From Doryteuthis pealeii (lineage: Eukaryota; Mollusca; Cephalopoda; Myopsida; Loliginidae), in NCBI GenBank assembly GCA_023376005.1, contig CM042163.1:5296995-5360994 (forward strand): 64,000 bases of DNA, written 5' to 3'. The position numbers and the translations under genes were made by a program. A model generated the notes under the pieces. It saw nothing but the letters and a program-made list of their open reading frames with translations. It was not told the origin of the DNA and made no database searches. Shown here piece after piece: positions 44,508 to 55,235 of the stretch (its first letter is position 1; every line of letters starts with the position of its first letter).

Positions 44508-44867
44508 GTGTTTGGATACATGAACATGCTACAGATGGCACCACTTTAGAGTGATGTCATCGAGGAGAATTTTTTTTTTATGCAGCAAGTGTTCGCATAA
44601 CAAATGTTTCGGTCGCCTAGCAACACATGAACATCACGTGATTCAGTGGAAGAATCAAATTTCACAATGTCCCCTTAAATCTCAATTAAAGGATTCTGTT
44701 AACCCCAAAATCCGAAAATCATGAAGAACTCAGAAATAAACAAATACCCTCCTCCAGTAGAATGAAAACCGATACGTGTGAACATAGGAAGTAAAAATGT
44801 CAAGAAACAAAATGGCTACAACAGCCATGTCGACAGTGAAATGAAAAGTTTGAATGGCAAAATCTAT

Positions 44868-45025
44868 TTGATTGGTTAGTTGGTTTTTATGACACATCAA
44901 CACTTTTTGGGTCATTTTAATGGCGAATCCATTTTGATATCGGGTTGCTTACAGTAGGGTCACCCGTTTAAGTATTGAACAGGCTAATTGCTGCTTAACT
45001 TTGGTGATTTGTTTATATGAAGTGG
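44868..45025 (-). mobile_element. 5S rRNA-derived SINE
   Basis: On minus it reads AAGTTAAGCAGCAATTAGCC then TGTTCAATACTTAAACGGGTG, a diverged 5S rRNA internal-promoter region, followed by a 3' tail with AAATGACCCAAAAAGTG-type sequence shared with the I-like LINE at 21.4 kb. Confidence 0.65.
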
Positions 45026-45560
45026 TGAGCTCAAACAAAACAGATGAGAATAAAACATATTTTGAATTTCATATTTTGAATTGAAATAAAACAAAAACGA
45101 TTAAAAAAAAGATATTTGTTTATTGTTTGTGAAGAATAATGTTGTAGTCGATTTAGATGTTATTTGTGTGTGTGTGTGTGTGTGAGTCTAAATAAATAAA
45201 AAACGGTTTTTGGTTTGTAAAATGGAATTGTGAAATTGAAGTCGGAAAGGGGGAGGCGGAAATATACATTTTGGATCGAGTTCAAATGAAGAGAACAAAA
45301 CAAGAAAGAAAAGAAAAGAAGACTGATGAAAGGAGGAAACGAAGAGAAAGTGTTTAGATGGGGTGGGTGGGGATTGATGGGTGGGTGGGTGAAGAGAGTG
45401 TTTGGGGGGGGATAAATAAAAGTGGCAGTGGGGTAGGGGTAGGGTTGGGGGCTGACGGTGGAGTCAGGTGCATTCAGTCTTTAATTATACCCCGGTGTTT
45501 GTGGTGGTGAGAATCTTAACAAATAGAACAGTGAAATCAATAACAGTGCCAACACGGCAA
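45026..45560. other. No recognised gene
   Basis: G-rich minus-poor stretch (GGTGGGTGGG near 45361-45440) and a (TG)n tract at about 45166-45184. Confidence 0.4.
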
Positions 45561-45567
45561 AGGTGTT

Positions 45568-45875
45568 AAGAAGAAGAAGAAGGTGAGAGAGGCTGAAAAA
45601 AGAAGAAGAAGAGAAAGAAGAAGAAGAAGAGAGAAGAAAGAAGAAGAGAGAAGAAGAAGAAGAAGAGATTAAAGAAGAAGAAGAAGAAGAAGAAGAAGAA
45701 GAAGAAGAAGAGATTAATAGAAGAAGAAGAAGAAGAAGAAGGAGAAGAAGAAGAAGAAGAAGAAGAGAGAAGAAGGAGAAGAAGAAGAAGGTGAGAGAAG
45801 AAGAAGAAGAAGAAGAAGAAGAAGAGAGAAGAAGGAGAAGAAGAAGAAGAAGAAGAAGAAGAAGAAGAAGAAGGT
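45568..45875. repeat. (GAA)n-rich tract, ~310 bp
   Basis: GAA/AGA triplets with GAGA breaks. Long Leu/Ser/Phe and Glu/Arg frames over it are low-complexity by-products. A shorter (GAA)n is at 46219-46260. Confidence 0.95.
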
Positions 45876-45949
45876 AGTTGAAGAAGTTGGTGTTTCGAGA
45901 AGAAAATAGGAAACAAACAGTCGACAAAAAAGAAAAGAAAAAAAAGAAG

Positions 45950-46030
45950 ATGCCGATGCTACTGCTGCTGCCGCTGCTGCTGCTGGTGGTGGTGTCTAAT
46001 GTAAAGAAGGTGAAACTGTTGGCAAAGTAA
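45950..46030 (+). other. 26-codon ORF resembling a signal peptide
   Basis: ATG at 45950 opens MPMLLLLPLLLLVVVSNVKK and ends at TAA 46028-46030. A short start, a 13-residue hydrophobic core and a polar end look like a signal peptide. AAG|GTGAAA at about 46009-46010 could be a splice donor. It may equally be a (CTG)n-type coincidence. Confidence 0.25.
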
Positions 46031-46737
46031 TCAACTAAATAGCAAAAACCGGAAAGTTATTGATTAGCAAAGTCATTGGGAGCAGCTTCTTCTCATCACT
46101 TCTATTATTATTATGGGGACGTTTTGGCAGCCATTACCGTGGAGAAGTAATCAGTATCATCATCATTATCATTATCACCCTCATCTTAAACGAACAATGA
46201 AAGTCAATCCGCTTTGGGGAAAGAAGAAGAAGAAGAAGAAGAAGAAGAAGAAGAAGAAGGTGAGAGAAGAAGATGAAGATGAAAGAAGAAGATGCAATTG
46301 TTCTGTTTGGTGTCGCCCGTCGTCGCTGCCTTTTTCGAATCGATGATAAAGAGCAAAAAGTCGATGAGAATCGATCATCGGTAATGTTGCTCTCCTGCGA
46401 AATGTGATCGGGTCACGTGATTGCCCCCGTGGTCAGCCTATCCGATTGATGAATCCCCCCCCCATTCCACCATTGATCGCTTACGCTACTATAAACAACC
46501 CACCTTCCCCCTCCACGCCGCCTCGATCCTGGCACGCGGCGTTCTTGTATGTCTTGAGGATATTGAGCAGACAAAAAAAAAAGGTGTGTGTGTGTGGGGG
46601 GGGAAGGAGTTTAAAATTGAAGATGAAAAGAAGAAATGTTGTTTTTGATGCAAGGGAAGCATTTTATTTGCTGAACATTTCTATTTGCTTTGCTCTCATC
46701 ATCATCATCATTATTATTATTAATATTGTTGTTGTTG

Positions 46738-47060
46738 TTGTTTACTCCTTTTGAGTTTTCACATCAGCATTAGCTGATGTTCTTTCACTGGAGTCTGAGT
46801 GACAGCAAGTCTCCTCAGGTCTCCAGGACTCTTCTGAGTATTCTGGCAGATTGCAGCAGTGCAGTGTTCTGAATGGTTTCAATCCTTCCTCTGATTTCCA
46901 AACTTTCCAAACCCTTTTCCAATCCTTTTGGGACTGTTCCAAGTGCACCAACTACAATTGGTATAACTTTCACTTTCATATTCCATAACTTTTTCAGTTC
47001 TCTGGCAAGGTCCAGATATTTGTCCATTTTTTCATTTTCCTTTAGCTTTACACTGTGATC

Positions 47061-47062
<2 letters not shown>
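46738..47062 (-). pseudogene. R2/NeSL-type LINE 3' end
   Basis: Minus: LKENEKMDKYLDLARELKKL, KVIPIVVGALGTVPKGLEKG, RILRRVLET. Nearly identical to the copy at 34.5 kb, so recent. Ends with a (GTT/ATT)n tail (46715-46740). Confidence 0.85.
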
Positions 47063-47103
<41 letters not shown>

Positions 47104-47640
47104 TTCACTCCTTTTCAGTTTTTCACATCAGCGTTAGCTGGTATTTCCTAGTCAGTTTATTATATTATGAGTTTTTCACACCTGCCGTAGCTGGTGGTTC
47201 ACCGGAGGCTGAGTGACAGCAAGTCTCCTCGGGTCACCAGGACTCTTCTGAGTATTCTAGCCGATCCCAACATTGCTGTAGTTTGGATGGTCTCGGTTCT
47301 TCTGATTTCCAGTTTACTCAATTTCCTTCCCAGAGCTTCCTCATCCCAAGGGCACCAATTACGATTGGTACTACCTCACTCTGTGGTCGGCCGGGACGGC
47401 AAAATCCACGAGATGACAGGCTCTTTTTCTTGACAATCAGCACTAGGTCTGGTCTCCTGGCCGGGATTAGGTGATCCGTCTGTACCTCGAAATCCCAGAG
47501 AATTTTATGCGTTTCGTTCTCTCGGACAGGTTTAGGTTTGTGCATATACCATTTGGTTGTATGGTGAAAATTGAATTTCTTGCACAATTCCCAGTGGATT
47601 ACCTTTCCCACAGAGTCGGGCCTAGTATTGTACCCTATTA
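47063..47640 (-). pseudogene. R2/NeSL-type LINE, second subfamily
   Basis: After (TTA)n, a partial 3' end at 47104-47140 is followed by a longer copy at 47170-47634. Reads, on minus, VIHWELCKKFNFHHTTKWYM, ENETHKILWDFEVQTDHL, RPDLVLIVKKK and VVPIVIGALG. This copy retains the RPD of the endonuclease, but a deletion removes most of HRVKMKE..LARELR. Confidence 0.8.
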
Positions 47641-47661
47641 TTATTAATATTATTATTATTA

Positions 47662-48284
47662 ACAGCTGATTTGGACCTGTAAACACTGATTATCAGACGT
47701 AAACAAGGTGAATCAATAAATCGGTAACTTGATACATTTATTCGTTTATTTAGCAAAACTATACGCTCTCTGGATACAAGTTTTAATATAATCAAATATT
47801 ATATTGAATTAGAAAGACTAATGAAATTAAATACGAACACAAAAAAGATTTCACTTAGTTTTACTTTATTCTAATTGATTTCAATATAAAATTATACATA
47901 GGATTCCTTTTAATACGTTTGAGAAAAAAATAATAATATTAGAAATCAATAACACCAAGTAATTATCTATTAAACACAGTTTTCTTAAAACCGGTATGCA
48001 AATTATTCAAACCATATACTATGTAAATATTTATTTCTTAATGATATATAACACTCAATGCAGAGTTTTAAACACATTAATAATATTGGCTGTTTTGAGG
48101 CAAATCTATCTCAGTTAGACCTTAATAGAGATATGGTTAATAAACAAGGTGCTAATTAAAATTAAATAATTATTATTTAATAACCATTGAGAATATAACG
48201 TAAATAACTAAGTGAATTCTGACGTTGGTGGTGACGTAGTTTCGGTTACAGACAGAGAGACACACCACCTCCATAATAATAAGA
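47662..48284 (-). mobile_element. Short non-autonomous Helitron
   Basis: In minus orientation starts TCTTATTATTATGGAGG, continues GTCTGTAACCGAAACTACG, and shares the long AT-rich body with 34020 and 58100. The 3' end near 47662 is blurred by the LINE (ATT)n tail and has no clear hairpin. Confidence 0.65.
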
Positions 48285-48496
48285 TTTTCCACTTGTAGGT
48301 GTGTAAACTTTGACGTATGTGTATCAGATCTATTCACACCCCCATCCCCACCCCCGCTTAATAGGACAGCATTTTCAGAAAACTGAAATTAGGAAAAATT
48401 GTCAATATTCTATTTAATGAACCAAACAGAATTTTCCTGTAAAAAACAGTGAAAGGATTTTACAAGGATATTTTGGTAATTTTAGAGGCATATTTA

Positions 48497-48680
48497 AGGG
48501 GGCGGTTTTAGCTCAGTTGGTAGAGCGTCCGCATAGGATTCACAGGGTTCCTGGTTCTATACCGGCCCTTGCCAACTCAGCGTATGAGTAGTATAGGGAT
48601 ATGTGCGGTAAACTGAGGAGCTTATGGTAGGTGTGGCGCTCCACCTCAGACACTAAAAACAATCTCCTTAGTCTTGGTGA
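48497..48680 (+). mobile_element. tRNA-derived SINE, family 2
   Basis: GGGGGCGGTTTTAGCTCAGT, TGGTAGAGCGTCCGC, B box GGTTCTATACC, then CCAACTCAGCGTATGAGTAG. Best-preserved tRNA-like head of this family. Confidence 0.8.
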
Positions 48681-48764
48681 GGTCGAAGGAAATTCGATTT
48701 CTTCAGAATTTGTGAGACAGAATTTCGAATTAAACCAATATTGATTTCGAAATTATTTTTACTA

Positions 48765-49300
48765 GCAGGACCTGTGGATATACCACAATATGATAATTTA
48801 ATTATTACAACGTTTGATATGTTTACTTAAGAGCTATTGCTAAATACTTCAATATGTAAAAAATAAAATAATCTTGATTTAATTCTCACTCTTTCTTTAT
48901 TTTCCTTTTGTTCGATTGAAATAGATTAGCATTATGGCTTTCGCAAGCTCACCCCTCTCTCTATTTCCCCATCTCTTTCTTTTTTATCATGTTTTTCTGT
49001 GTAACATGTCCCCTTTCTTCCCTTTCTTCATAATAAAAAAACAGAATGGTCCATTATTTAGCTGAGGTGACGACATTCATAAGAAATAAGAAGGCCGGAG
49101 GGCATATCAGCCGAAACGTTGTACAGATAACAATGAAGATGAGGACAATAGTCCGAATAACGCAGATAATACTAAATAAGAATTCGTTTGATAAGCAACT
49201 CCAGATAATCAGGATTTACATCTTTGCATTTCATCTTGGAACGATTTGGACGGTCTCATTTTTAACCAGAGGGTGTTGCAAGATGATAACGGTCGTGTAT
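48765..49300 (+). repeat. Repeat Y (~450-500 bp), copy 1
   Basis: From AGGACCTGTGGATATACCAC, via AATGGTCCATTATTTAGCTG, to GCAAGATGATAACGGTCG. Same family at 51524-51790 (minus) and 61950-62445 (plus). Interrupted at 49093-49173. Class unknown, no ORF. Confidence 0.75.
49093..49173 (+). mobile_element. 81-bp Penelope-type insert with 9-bp target duplication
   Basis: GGCCGGAGGGCATATCAGCC, GAAACGTTGTACAG...GATAATACT. Flanked by AAATAAGAA at 49084-49092 and 49174-49182. The uninterrupted site is visible in copy 3 of repeat Y (62.3 kb). Confidence 0.75.
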
Positions 49301-49599
49301 TTTTTTAGGAACACCAGTATTATTATTTCTTATAAAAAATGTAAAGAATTGGGAGTGGTGGTTGTGGGGGGAGTGGTAGAGGTGAGTCCATTTCCGGAAT
49401 TCTTTTTATTTGCATCATTGGCGCAATTAATGTTATTTGTTATCTCATTATGAATACAAATGTTAATGTAAAGAGTTAACAAGATCCGGTTTACATTACT
49501 CCCATTCCCACCCCATCGACATTTTGTTGATGTAATTGTATAAACAAGATGAACGTTGAAATGAACACGAGTCAATAAAGAGAAATAAACGAGCATGAC

Positions 49600-49850
49600 T
49601 CATGGAAATTACACGGTTGTTTGTGTTGGATTTTATGGCATGTCAACTCTTGTTGGGTTATTTCATGCCGAAGACTTTTTAAAAAATTCTTGATGGATAT
49701 TCAACATTGTTTTTTAAACTCATTAAAAAAAAACATTTAAAAACTCATTTTATTCTATTTAACGCATACATGGGACCTGACAGGTTGGTTGGTTGGTTGG
49801 TTTTACGGCATATCAATCATTTTCGGGTAATTTAATGCCGAATCGTCATC
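49600..49850 (-). repeat. I-like LINE 3' ends, two pieces
   Basis: On minus, AAATAACCCAACAAGAGTTG, ACATGCCATAAAAT (49610-49665) and CGATATGCCGTAAAACCAAC-like tail (49795-49850) match the 3' UTR seen at 21.45 kb. Confidence 0.6.
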
Positions 49851-49976
49851 GATTAACAATTTCTATTTGAAAATTTGGTGAATTGATAACACGTATACAT
49901 AAAAAAGAAAAAAAAGTGCACACACACACACAAAAAATCGTTAAGTTCACTTTTATGAATAAATACAGACGAATTG

Positions 49977-50079
49977 AAAAGTAACTTCCTATTTAAAACT
50001 ATTATTTGGCCAGTTGTCAATATTTTGAGAGCGTATTGACTATTGGCCAAATAATAGTTTTAAATAGGAAGTTACTTTT
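49977..50079. repeat. Short palindrome, 36-bp arms
   Basis: AAAAGTAACTTCCTATTTAA, ACTATTATTTGGCCA is mirrored at 50044-50079. Loop of ~31 bp. Likely a tiny fold-back or MITE. Confidence 0.75.
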
Positions 50080-50258
50080 ACTTTTACTTTTAAATCACCC
50101 TGTGTATTTATTTCATTTTTGAGAAAAATATTAGTTAACTTTTGAAGTGGGTGGTTCGATTTTAAACAAAACTAGCGTTATCGGAACTCCGAGAGATGAA
50201 TCACAATTGCAACCGAGAATAATTATAAAGTTTAACAATCGCTTATTAATGATAATGA

Positions 50259-51475
50259 TAATGAAATTTATTGTGTACAGTGTCAGGTACACAGAATAAT
50301 GTATCAGTGTCAGGAACATGAATAGCATACAGTAATAATATACACTAGCAAGTATATGCACCCTCCGGGTGCAAGTATTAATGTCAGAAAATATCATATT
50401 AAATTAGAAAGTCTAAATAAACTAAATAAGAATGCAGATAAAATGATTTGAAACAGAGAGGGATATAATCGAAAAATAAAACAGTTGTAGCTTCCTCTTC
50501 CACCCCCCGTCTCTCCTTGCTAAACTTTTCTAATTTAACTATTTAGTTAAATAGAAAGTAAAGAATAAAATTACAGTTATTTCTTTTTGTTAATTGGTTT
50601 CTTTTAAGATTTATCTCCGAGATTTTTGCTCATATTCATTAAGATAAAATCAAATAATTAGAAATCAACAATACCAAGCACATATTTATTAAAATCAAAT
50701 TTTAAATATCAATATGCAAATTAGCCTTCCCGTTCACACAGTAAACCACTTTTTGTTGTACATATAAATACAATTGCATGTTATTAGTACGTAGATATGG
50801 CCAGCAGTATTAATAATGAAAAACAATTTTATTAATGATTGAAGCTTAAATAAAAATGATTCATGGAGAATGTGATGTATAATAACTAAATGGATAGTGA
50901 CTTGAGTAGTGATATAGTTTCGATTACAAACAAACACATACTCTCCATTATAATAAGATGTATGTGTACAGTGCTCAGGTGCACCACAACTCATCAAAGT
51001 CTCATGTCTAGTACATAGAATAATGTATTAGTGTCAGGAACATGAATAGCATACAGTAATAATATACATGTATGTGTACAGTGCTCAGGTGCACCACAAC
51101 TCATCAAAGTCTCATGTCTAGTACATAGAATAATGTATTAGTGTCAGGAACATGAATAGCGTACAGTAATAATATACATGTATGTGTACAGTGCTCAGGT
51201 GCACCACAACTCATCAAAGTCTCATGTCTAGTACATAGAATAATGTATTAATGTCAGGAACATGTATATTATTACTGTATATATTCATGTATGTGTACAG
51301 TGCTCAGGTGCACCACAACTCATCAAAGTCTCATGTCTAGTACGTAGAATAATGTATTAGTGTCAGGAATATGAATAGCATACAGTAATAATATACATGT
51401 ATGTGTGTACGTGCGTGCATATGTGTGTGGAAGGGGCATCAGGTATAGTGTCGGCGAACTACAGGAAGAAAAGAA
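50259..51475 (-). repeat. Tandem array of a LINE 3' UTR, interrupted by a Helitron
   Basis: A ~110-bp unit (GTGTACAGTGCTCAGGTGCA ... CAGTAATAATATACATGTAT on plus) starts at about 50273 (partial), 50961, 51071, 51181 and 51290. The last unit continues into the normal GTGTGCGTGCATATG region of the LINE (to 51475). Same LINE family as at 1.3-10 kb. Confidence 0.85.
50345..50958 (-). mobile_element. Non-autonomous Helitron with readable empty site
   Basis: In minus orientation: starts TCTTATTATAATGGAGAG, ends with a perfect hairpin GCACCC-GGA-GGGTGC (50358-50372), a 9-nt spacer and CTAG (50345-50348). The flanks joined (AATATACA + TGTATGTG) reproduce the adjacent tandem unit exactly, so the element entered between A and T without any duplication. 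Confidence 0.9.
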
Positions 51476-51523
51476 AAGAGGTTACAGATAATAATAATAA
51501 AAAGATTTAAAATCTTTTATTTT

Positions 51524-51790
51524 CTTCTATATACTAATACTCTTGTTCCTTAATCTTCCGATCGTTATCATCTTGCAGCACCCTCTGATTAAAAATGAGA
51601 CTGTATAAATTGTCCAAGATGAAATGCAAGAATGTAAATCCTGATCATCTGCTGTTGTTTATACGCCGAATTCTTATTTCTTACTGTCGTCCCCTCAGCT
51701 AAATAATGGACCATTCCGTTATTATTATTAAGAAAGAAAGAAAAAGACATACTGTGGTATATTCACAGGTCCTGATAGTTTTTAATAAAG
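51524..51790 (-). repeat. Repeat Y, copy 2 (internally deleted)
   Basis: Reverse complement of 48765-49300 lacking ~200 bp in its middle. Followed by poly-A at 51887-51906. Confidence 0.7.
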
Positions 51791-52298
51791 TTATTCATTT
51801 CCAACCTTTTTTTTCTTATAGCCTCTTTTCTTTTTAATAAACAATTTAGAAAGTTAAATATGCAAATGAGCTAACCTCATTAAACAAAAAAAAAAAAAAA
51901 AAAAAAGAAAAGAAAAGATCACTTCCTTTGTTAAGTTAATTAGTAGGTAGCTCACTCAGCAACTTGTTTTCAGGCGGTTGTTTTGGCGACACAATTTTAT
52001 GTCGAACCCAAACTCAGACAAACAGACAGACACAGCGACATTTATCTCCCTTGTCGTCAAGAAAAGGGAGATTTTTTTTGTCGGTGATCCCAATGTGTCA
52101 GAATATCAATTCGTTCTCTTTGTTGCATCCGATTCTCGACTCATCATCAACATTTTCAATGATTTGCATTCAACGCGCGAAACGATTATTACGGCGCCAT
52201 TTTTAAATAAGTTATCAGGAGCCGATTATCTCTGATGGCACTTTAGTAAACAAAGGGACCTACTTATCACCAACCAGTTTTTTGCTCTCCATTTATAC

Positions 52299-52370
52299 AG
52301 TGTTTCCCTGCAAAATAAGACCTAGCGTTATTTCAGAATAATGTTAATATATATATATTTACTGTTATAG
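52299..52370. repeat. MITE end, 'GTGTTTCCC.GAAAATAAG' family
   Basis: CAGTGTTTCCCTGCAAAATA then AGACCTAGCG resembles the ends of 53032-53383. Confidence 0.55.
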
Positions 52371-52589
52371 GTGATATACCCTATAGACTAATGGAATGCG
52401 CCGACGGTTACTACAAGTAACAGGGACAATTATGTCTTGTAGAGTAAGCCAATGCGAGTCAGCTCATAACTCTATTTGTCGGACGTAATTCCCACTTCTC
52501 TGTACTGTAATTTGTCTACTCTTTTGTTAATACATTTACCCACATTTGTTACCCGTCGTTTTGTTCTTATTTGACCCCTTAAAACCCAC

Positions 52590-52870
52590 AACATTTACCA
52601 ACCCTGCGCACGAGCTGGATATGACACAAGGTCAATTTCTTAAGCGGAGTTCAACAGGCTTGAATTCAGAGTTTTCCTTCTCCTAGACCAGTTGCCTAAA
52701 CAAGGTTAAAGAGCCCAGTCTGCCCTACTATTTACCCATAGCTGGAGGGAGAGTAGGATTCATACCGTTCCCAAGGGTATTAGCGTTAAGTGAAATGCAA
52801 CGTCCAGGATTTGAACTCGGGGCGACGAGTCCATTTCCCATGACTTTAACCATTACACCACGCGCTTCCT
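52590..52870 (-). mobile_element. tRNA-derived SINE, family 1
   Basis: Collinear with 29519-29807 on minus. Missing ~6 bp beside the B box (TGCAACGTCCAGGATTTGAA). No clear target duplication; the right flank GATGATTTTAATATAAGCC belongs to the MITE family at 53.1 kb, so the SINE may sit within a copy of it. Confidence 0.85.
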
Positions 52871-53031
52871 GATGATTTTAATATAAGCCATCCCCATAAG
52901 CATATGTACATATAAACATCTTTATCAATATTGCAGATCGCACAAGAAATACATTCAATGAAGAATTGAGGAAGTAAATATGGATTTTTTCGAAATTGGT
53001 TTCAATATATTTTTTTAATAAACGGTAGTAA

Positions 53032-53383
53032 TGTGTTTCCCGAAAATAAGTCCTAGCTGCAAAATAAGATCTAGCGTGATTTTCAGGATGATTTTAATAT
53101 AACCCCTCCTCTTAAGATAAGCCCTAGTTGAGAGCGCAGACAAACGAAAGAAATAAGCATTCTTCACAACTACATCATGCAACGCAAACACTCATCTTCG
53201 TCAATCATCAAATATAGATCGTTTTTCGTAATTTTTACTTATTTAAAAATTTCGTAACTTTCTACATCGTAATGTCGTTTTTCGATTTATGAAGAATAAG
53301 AGATACTCCGAAAATAATACCTAGTGTTATATTTCGGAGTGAAAATGAATATAAGCCCTGTCTTATTTTCGGGGAAACACGGT
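53032..53383. mobile_element. DNA element with GTGTTTCCC(C)GAAAATAAG ends
   Basis: Left TGTGTTTCCCGAAAATAAGT, right CTTATTTTCGGGGAAACACG. Internal sub-terminal copies (AAATAAG.(C/T)CTAG) repeat the end motif. MITEs with these ends are widespread in animals (general knowledge). Confidence 0.7.
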
Positions 53384-53477
53384 ATATAATATTAATTCTG
53401 ATGATGATGTGGATGCCAGATCGTCCCTTTAAATTGGAATCCACCCAAACGATTGAATAAATTGTTTAATTTTTGCT

Positions 53478-53625
53478 GAGGTAGAGCGCCACACCTACCG
53501 TCAGCTATCCACTTTACCACACAAATCATATTACCCAATATGTACTGCTGAGTTGGTGGGGACCGGTATCGAACTGGAAACCTTGCGATTCCTAGACCGG
53601 TGCGCTACCGATTGAGCTAAATCTA
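53478..53625 (-). repeat. tRNA-derived SINE, family 2 (head)
   Basis: On minus TTTAGCTCAATCGGTAGCGC, B box AGTTCGATACC, CCAACTCAGCAGTACA. It ends at the border of a MITE right end (53622-53668). Confidence 0.75.
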
Positions 53626-53668
53626 ATGATATTATCTCTTGCGCGCTAAAGTGCATTAGTACCAGTTT

Positions 53669-54277
53669 ATTATTCGATAAGAAGACACTAAGTCTTCTTA
53701 ACAATTGTATAAAACTTTTAATCTTACTTTCGGGTGCCGGCTGTTGGGGGTGGGGGTGGTTTCGGGAATTGGGTCGGGGTACGGTTTCGGGAATTGGCTG
53801 ATCAATTGTCTGGAGGATGAATTATTTATTAATTCTATCCCGGATAGAATAGGTACCTTCTTCTTAGTTTATTCTTTCCTATCCACCCGTACTTCACTTC
53901 ATTCTCACGGGTGTCGGGTATCTCTATTTGCCTTCTACCCAACACCTCATACGGTGTTTATGACGCTTGATTTCCGGCCGTTCGATATCCCCTTTACTTT
54001 AAAAAATCTGCAGGTGGTTTTCGATTACTCTTGCAATTCCTTATTCGACACCCGACGATATCTGGGTCATTTCCAGCGGTAAGCGATACTGTCGTCATAC
54101 TGCTATCTGTCCTATGTGAAAAATACTTCCAGCTTCACATTAAACGGACAGCATTAGATTATGTTTTGTATTTATAGATTATAATAATATAACTATATAG
54201 TTATAATAATTTGATGTTTATATATTACAGTAACGCAGCAAAAAGGGAACATCGTACTGAGATTTTTGTTAGTGTTA
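53669..54277. other. No recognised gene
   Basis: A 125-codon plus frame (53705-54082) and its antisense show no domain or motif known to me. I do not call it a gene. Confidence 0.4.
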
Positions 54278-54680
54278 CATTTCACGGAAATACCTGAAAT
54301 CTTTGAGACACTAGGATTAGGGTTAGGGTTAGCATTGTATTTACCTCGTACCCCACTTGTACGGGTTAGGCACAAACCGAAGCTCATGGGTGGCAGGTGA
54401 AAAATTGCGTCGATCCCGTCGGCATTCCCCCTCAAGGAGGGCGCCTCAGGCACTGGGCAATAAACCCAGCCCTGCCCCTTTAAATCAAGGGGGAAGGTGT
54501 TGCCTGGGGGGATGGCCCCTGGGATCGGCGCTATTATTATAACATAACCGGTCCAGCGGCCGAAGCTCACCGGATCCCCGGTCGAAACGGGTGGGTTTGC
54601 ATAATCTAATGTTATTTATACGTAAAATGCGATTGTAATAATATATTATCTCTTGTACGCTATTGTGCATTAGTAGTTAT
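54278..54680. mobile_element. MITE remnant interrupted by the GC-rich repeat
   Basis: 54262-54332 (TTCACGGAAATAC, CTTTGAGA, TTAGGGTTAGGGTTAG) and 54597-54680 (ATAATCTAATGTTATTTATA, ATTATCTCTTG) are the two parts of a 'GCGCGCAAGAGATAA' family MITE, split by the next feature. Confidence 0.7.
54333..54596 (+). repeat. GC-rich structured repeat, copy C
   Basis: Stem GCGTCGATCCC/GGGATCGGCGC (one T.G pair). Has TTTAAATCAA as the loop of the CCTGCCCC/GGGGGAAGG hairpin. End hairpin GGTCC..GCGGCCGAAGC..GGATCC. Confidence 0.8.
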
Positions 54681-54689
54681 AAAACATTG

Positions 54690-54800
54690 TCAAGTCACCC
54701 AGAATGTACAGGTTTCATTTGGTAATTGAAATTAAGCAAGATCCAAGCAGATCATGATTCAGATGGGTGACTGCTTAGAAACGTCGTCTATAGGAAAAAA
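54690..54800 (+). repeat. Possible 5S rRNA-derived fragment
   Basis: GAAATTAAGCAAGATCC, ATTCAGATGGGTGACTGCTT resemble 5S rRNA (GGAAGCTAAGCA.., GGATGGGTGACCGCCT). No LINE tail follows. Confidence 0.45.
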
Positions 54801-55235
54801 AGTCTGAGTAAATATGGAAAAAAATTCTTTAGTGTTTGAGAATAAAAAAGAATAACAATGTTTTATTGTTTCTTCATTCGACATTTCGAAGAATGTCAAT
54901 TAATCTATTATGTATTTATTTTGTGATACCATTTTTTGCCTGGTATCAAATTAGGATGGTACTCACACAATGCACTGGGAATGGCCGGCTAAGCCAACTT
55001 TCTAACCCTTACACCACCAAAGTGCTTTTATTTGCAAAAGAATCGGTACTTCGCTCGAACCAAAAGAAGAGAATAGTTGAAATAACAGGGACACAAAAAC
55101 AGTAACAATATTCGAAGATTTAGTTCATCTTTAAAATCCAAAATTCCAGTTCAAATCAAAATCAGATGCAACAAATTGATCTTCAATTGAAAAACTCCAA
55201 AATAAAATAGAATTGCATTTTACGATGTTAAATTT

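Noticed and set aside
45481..45927. Leu/Ser/Phe-rich ORFs
   Set aside because: Products of the (GAA)n tract in three frames.
48497..48570. True tRNA gene
   Set aside because: A and B boxes are present, but the same head starts a dispersed ~180-270-bp SINE family and no complete cloverleaf is evident.
53705..54082. 125-codon plus-strand ORF as a gene
   Set aside because: No domain, no splice or poly-A evidence, and an equally open antisense; lies between MITE pieces.
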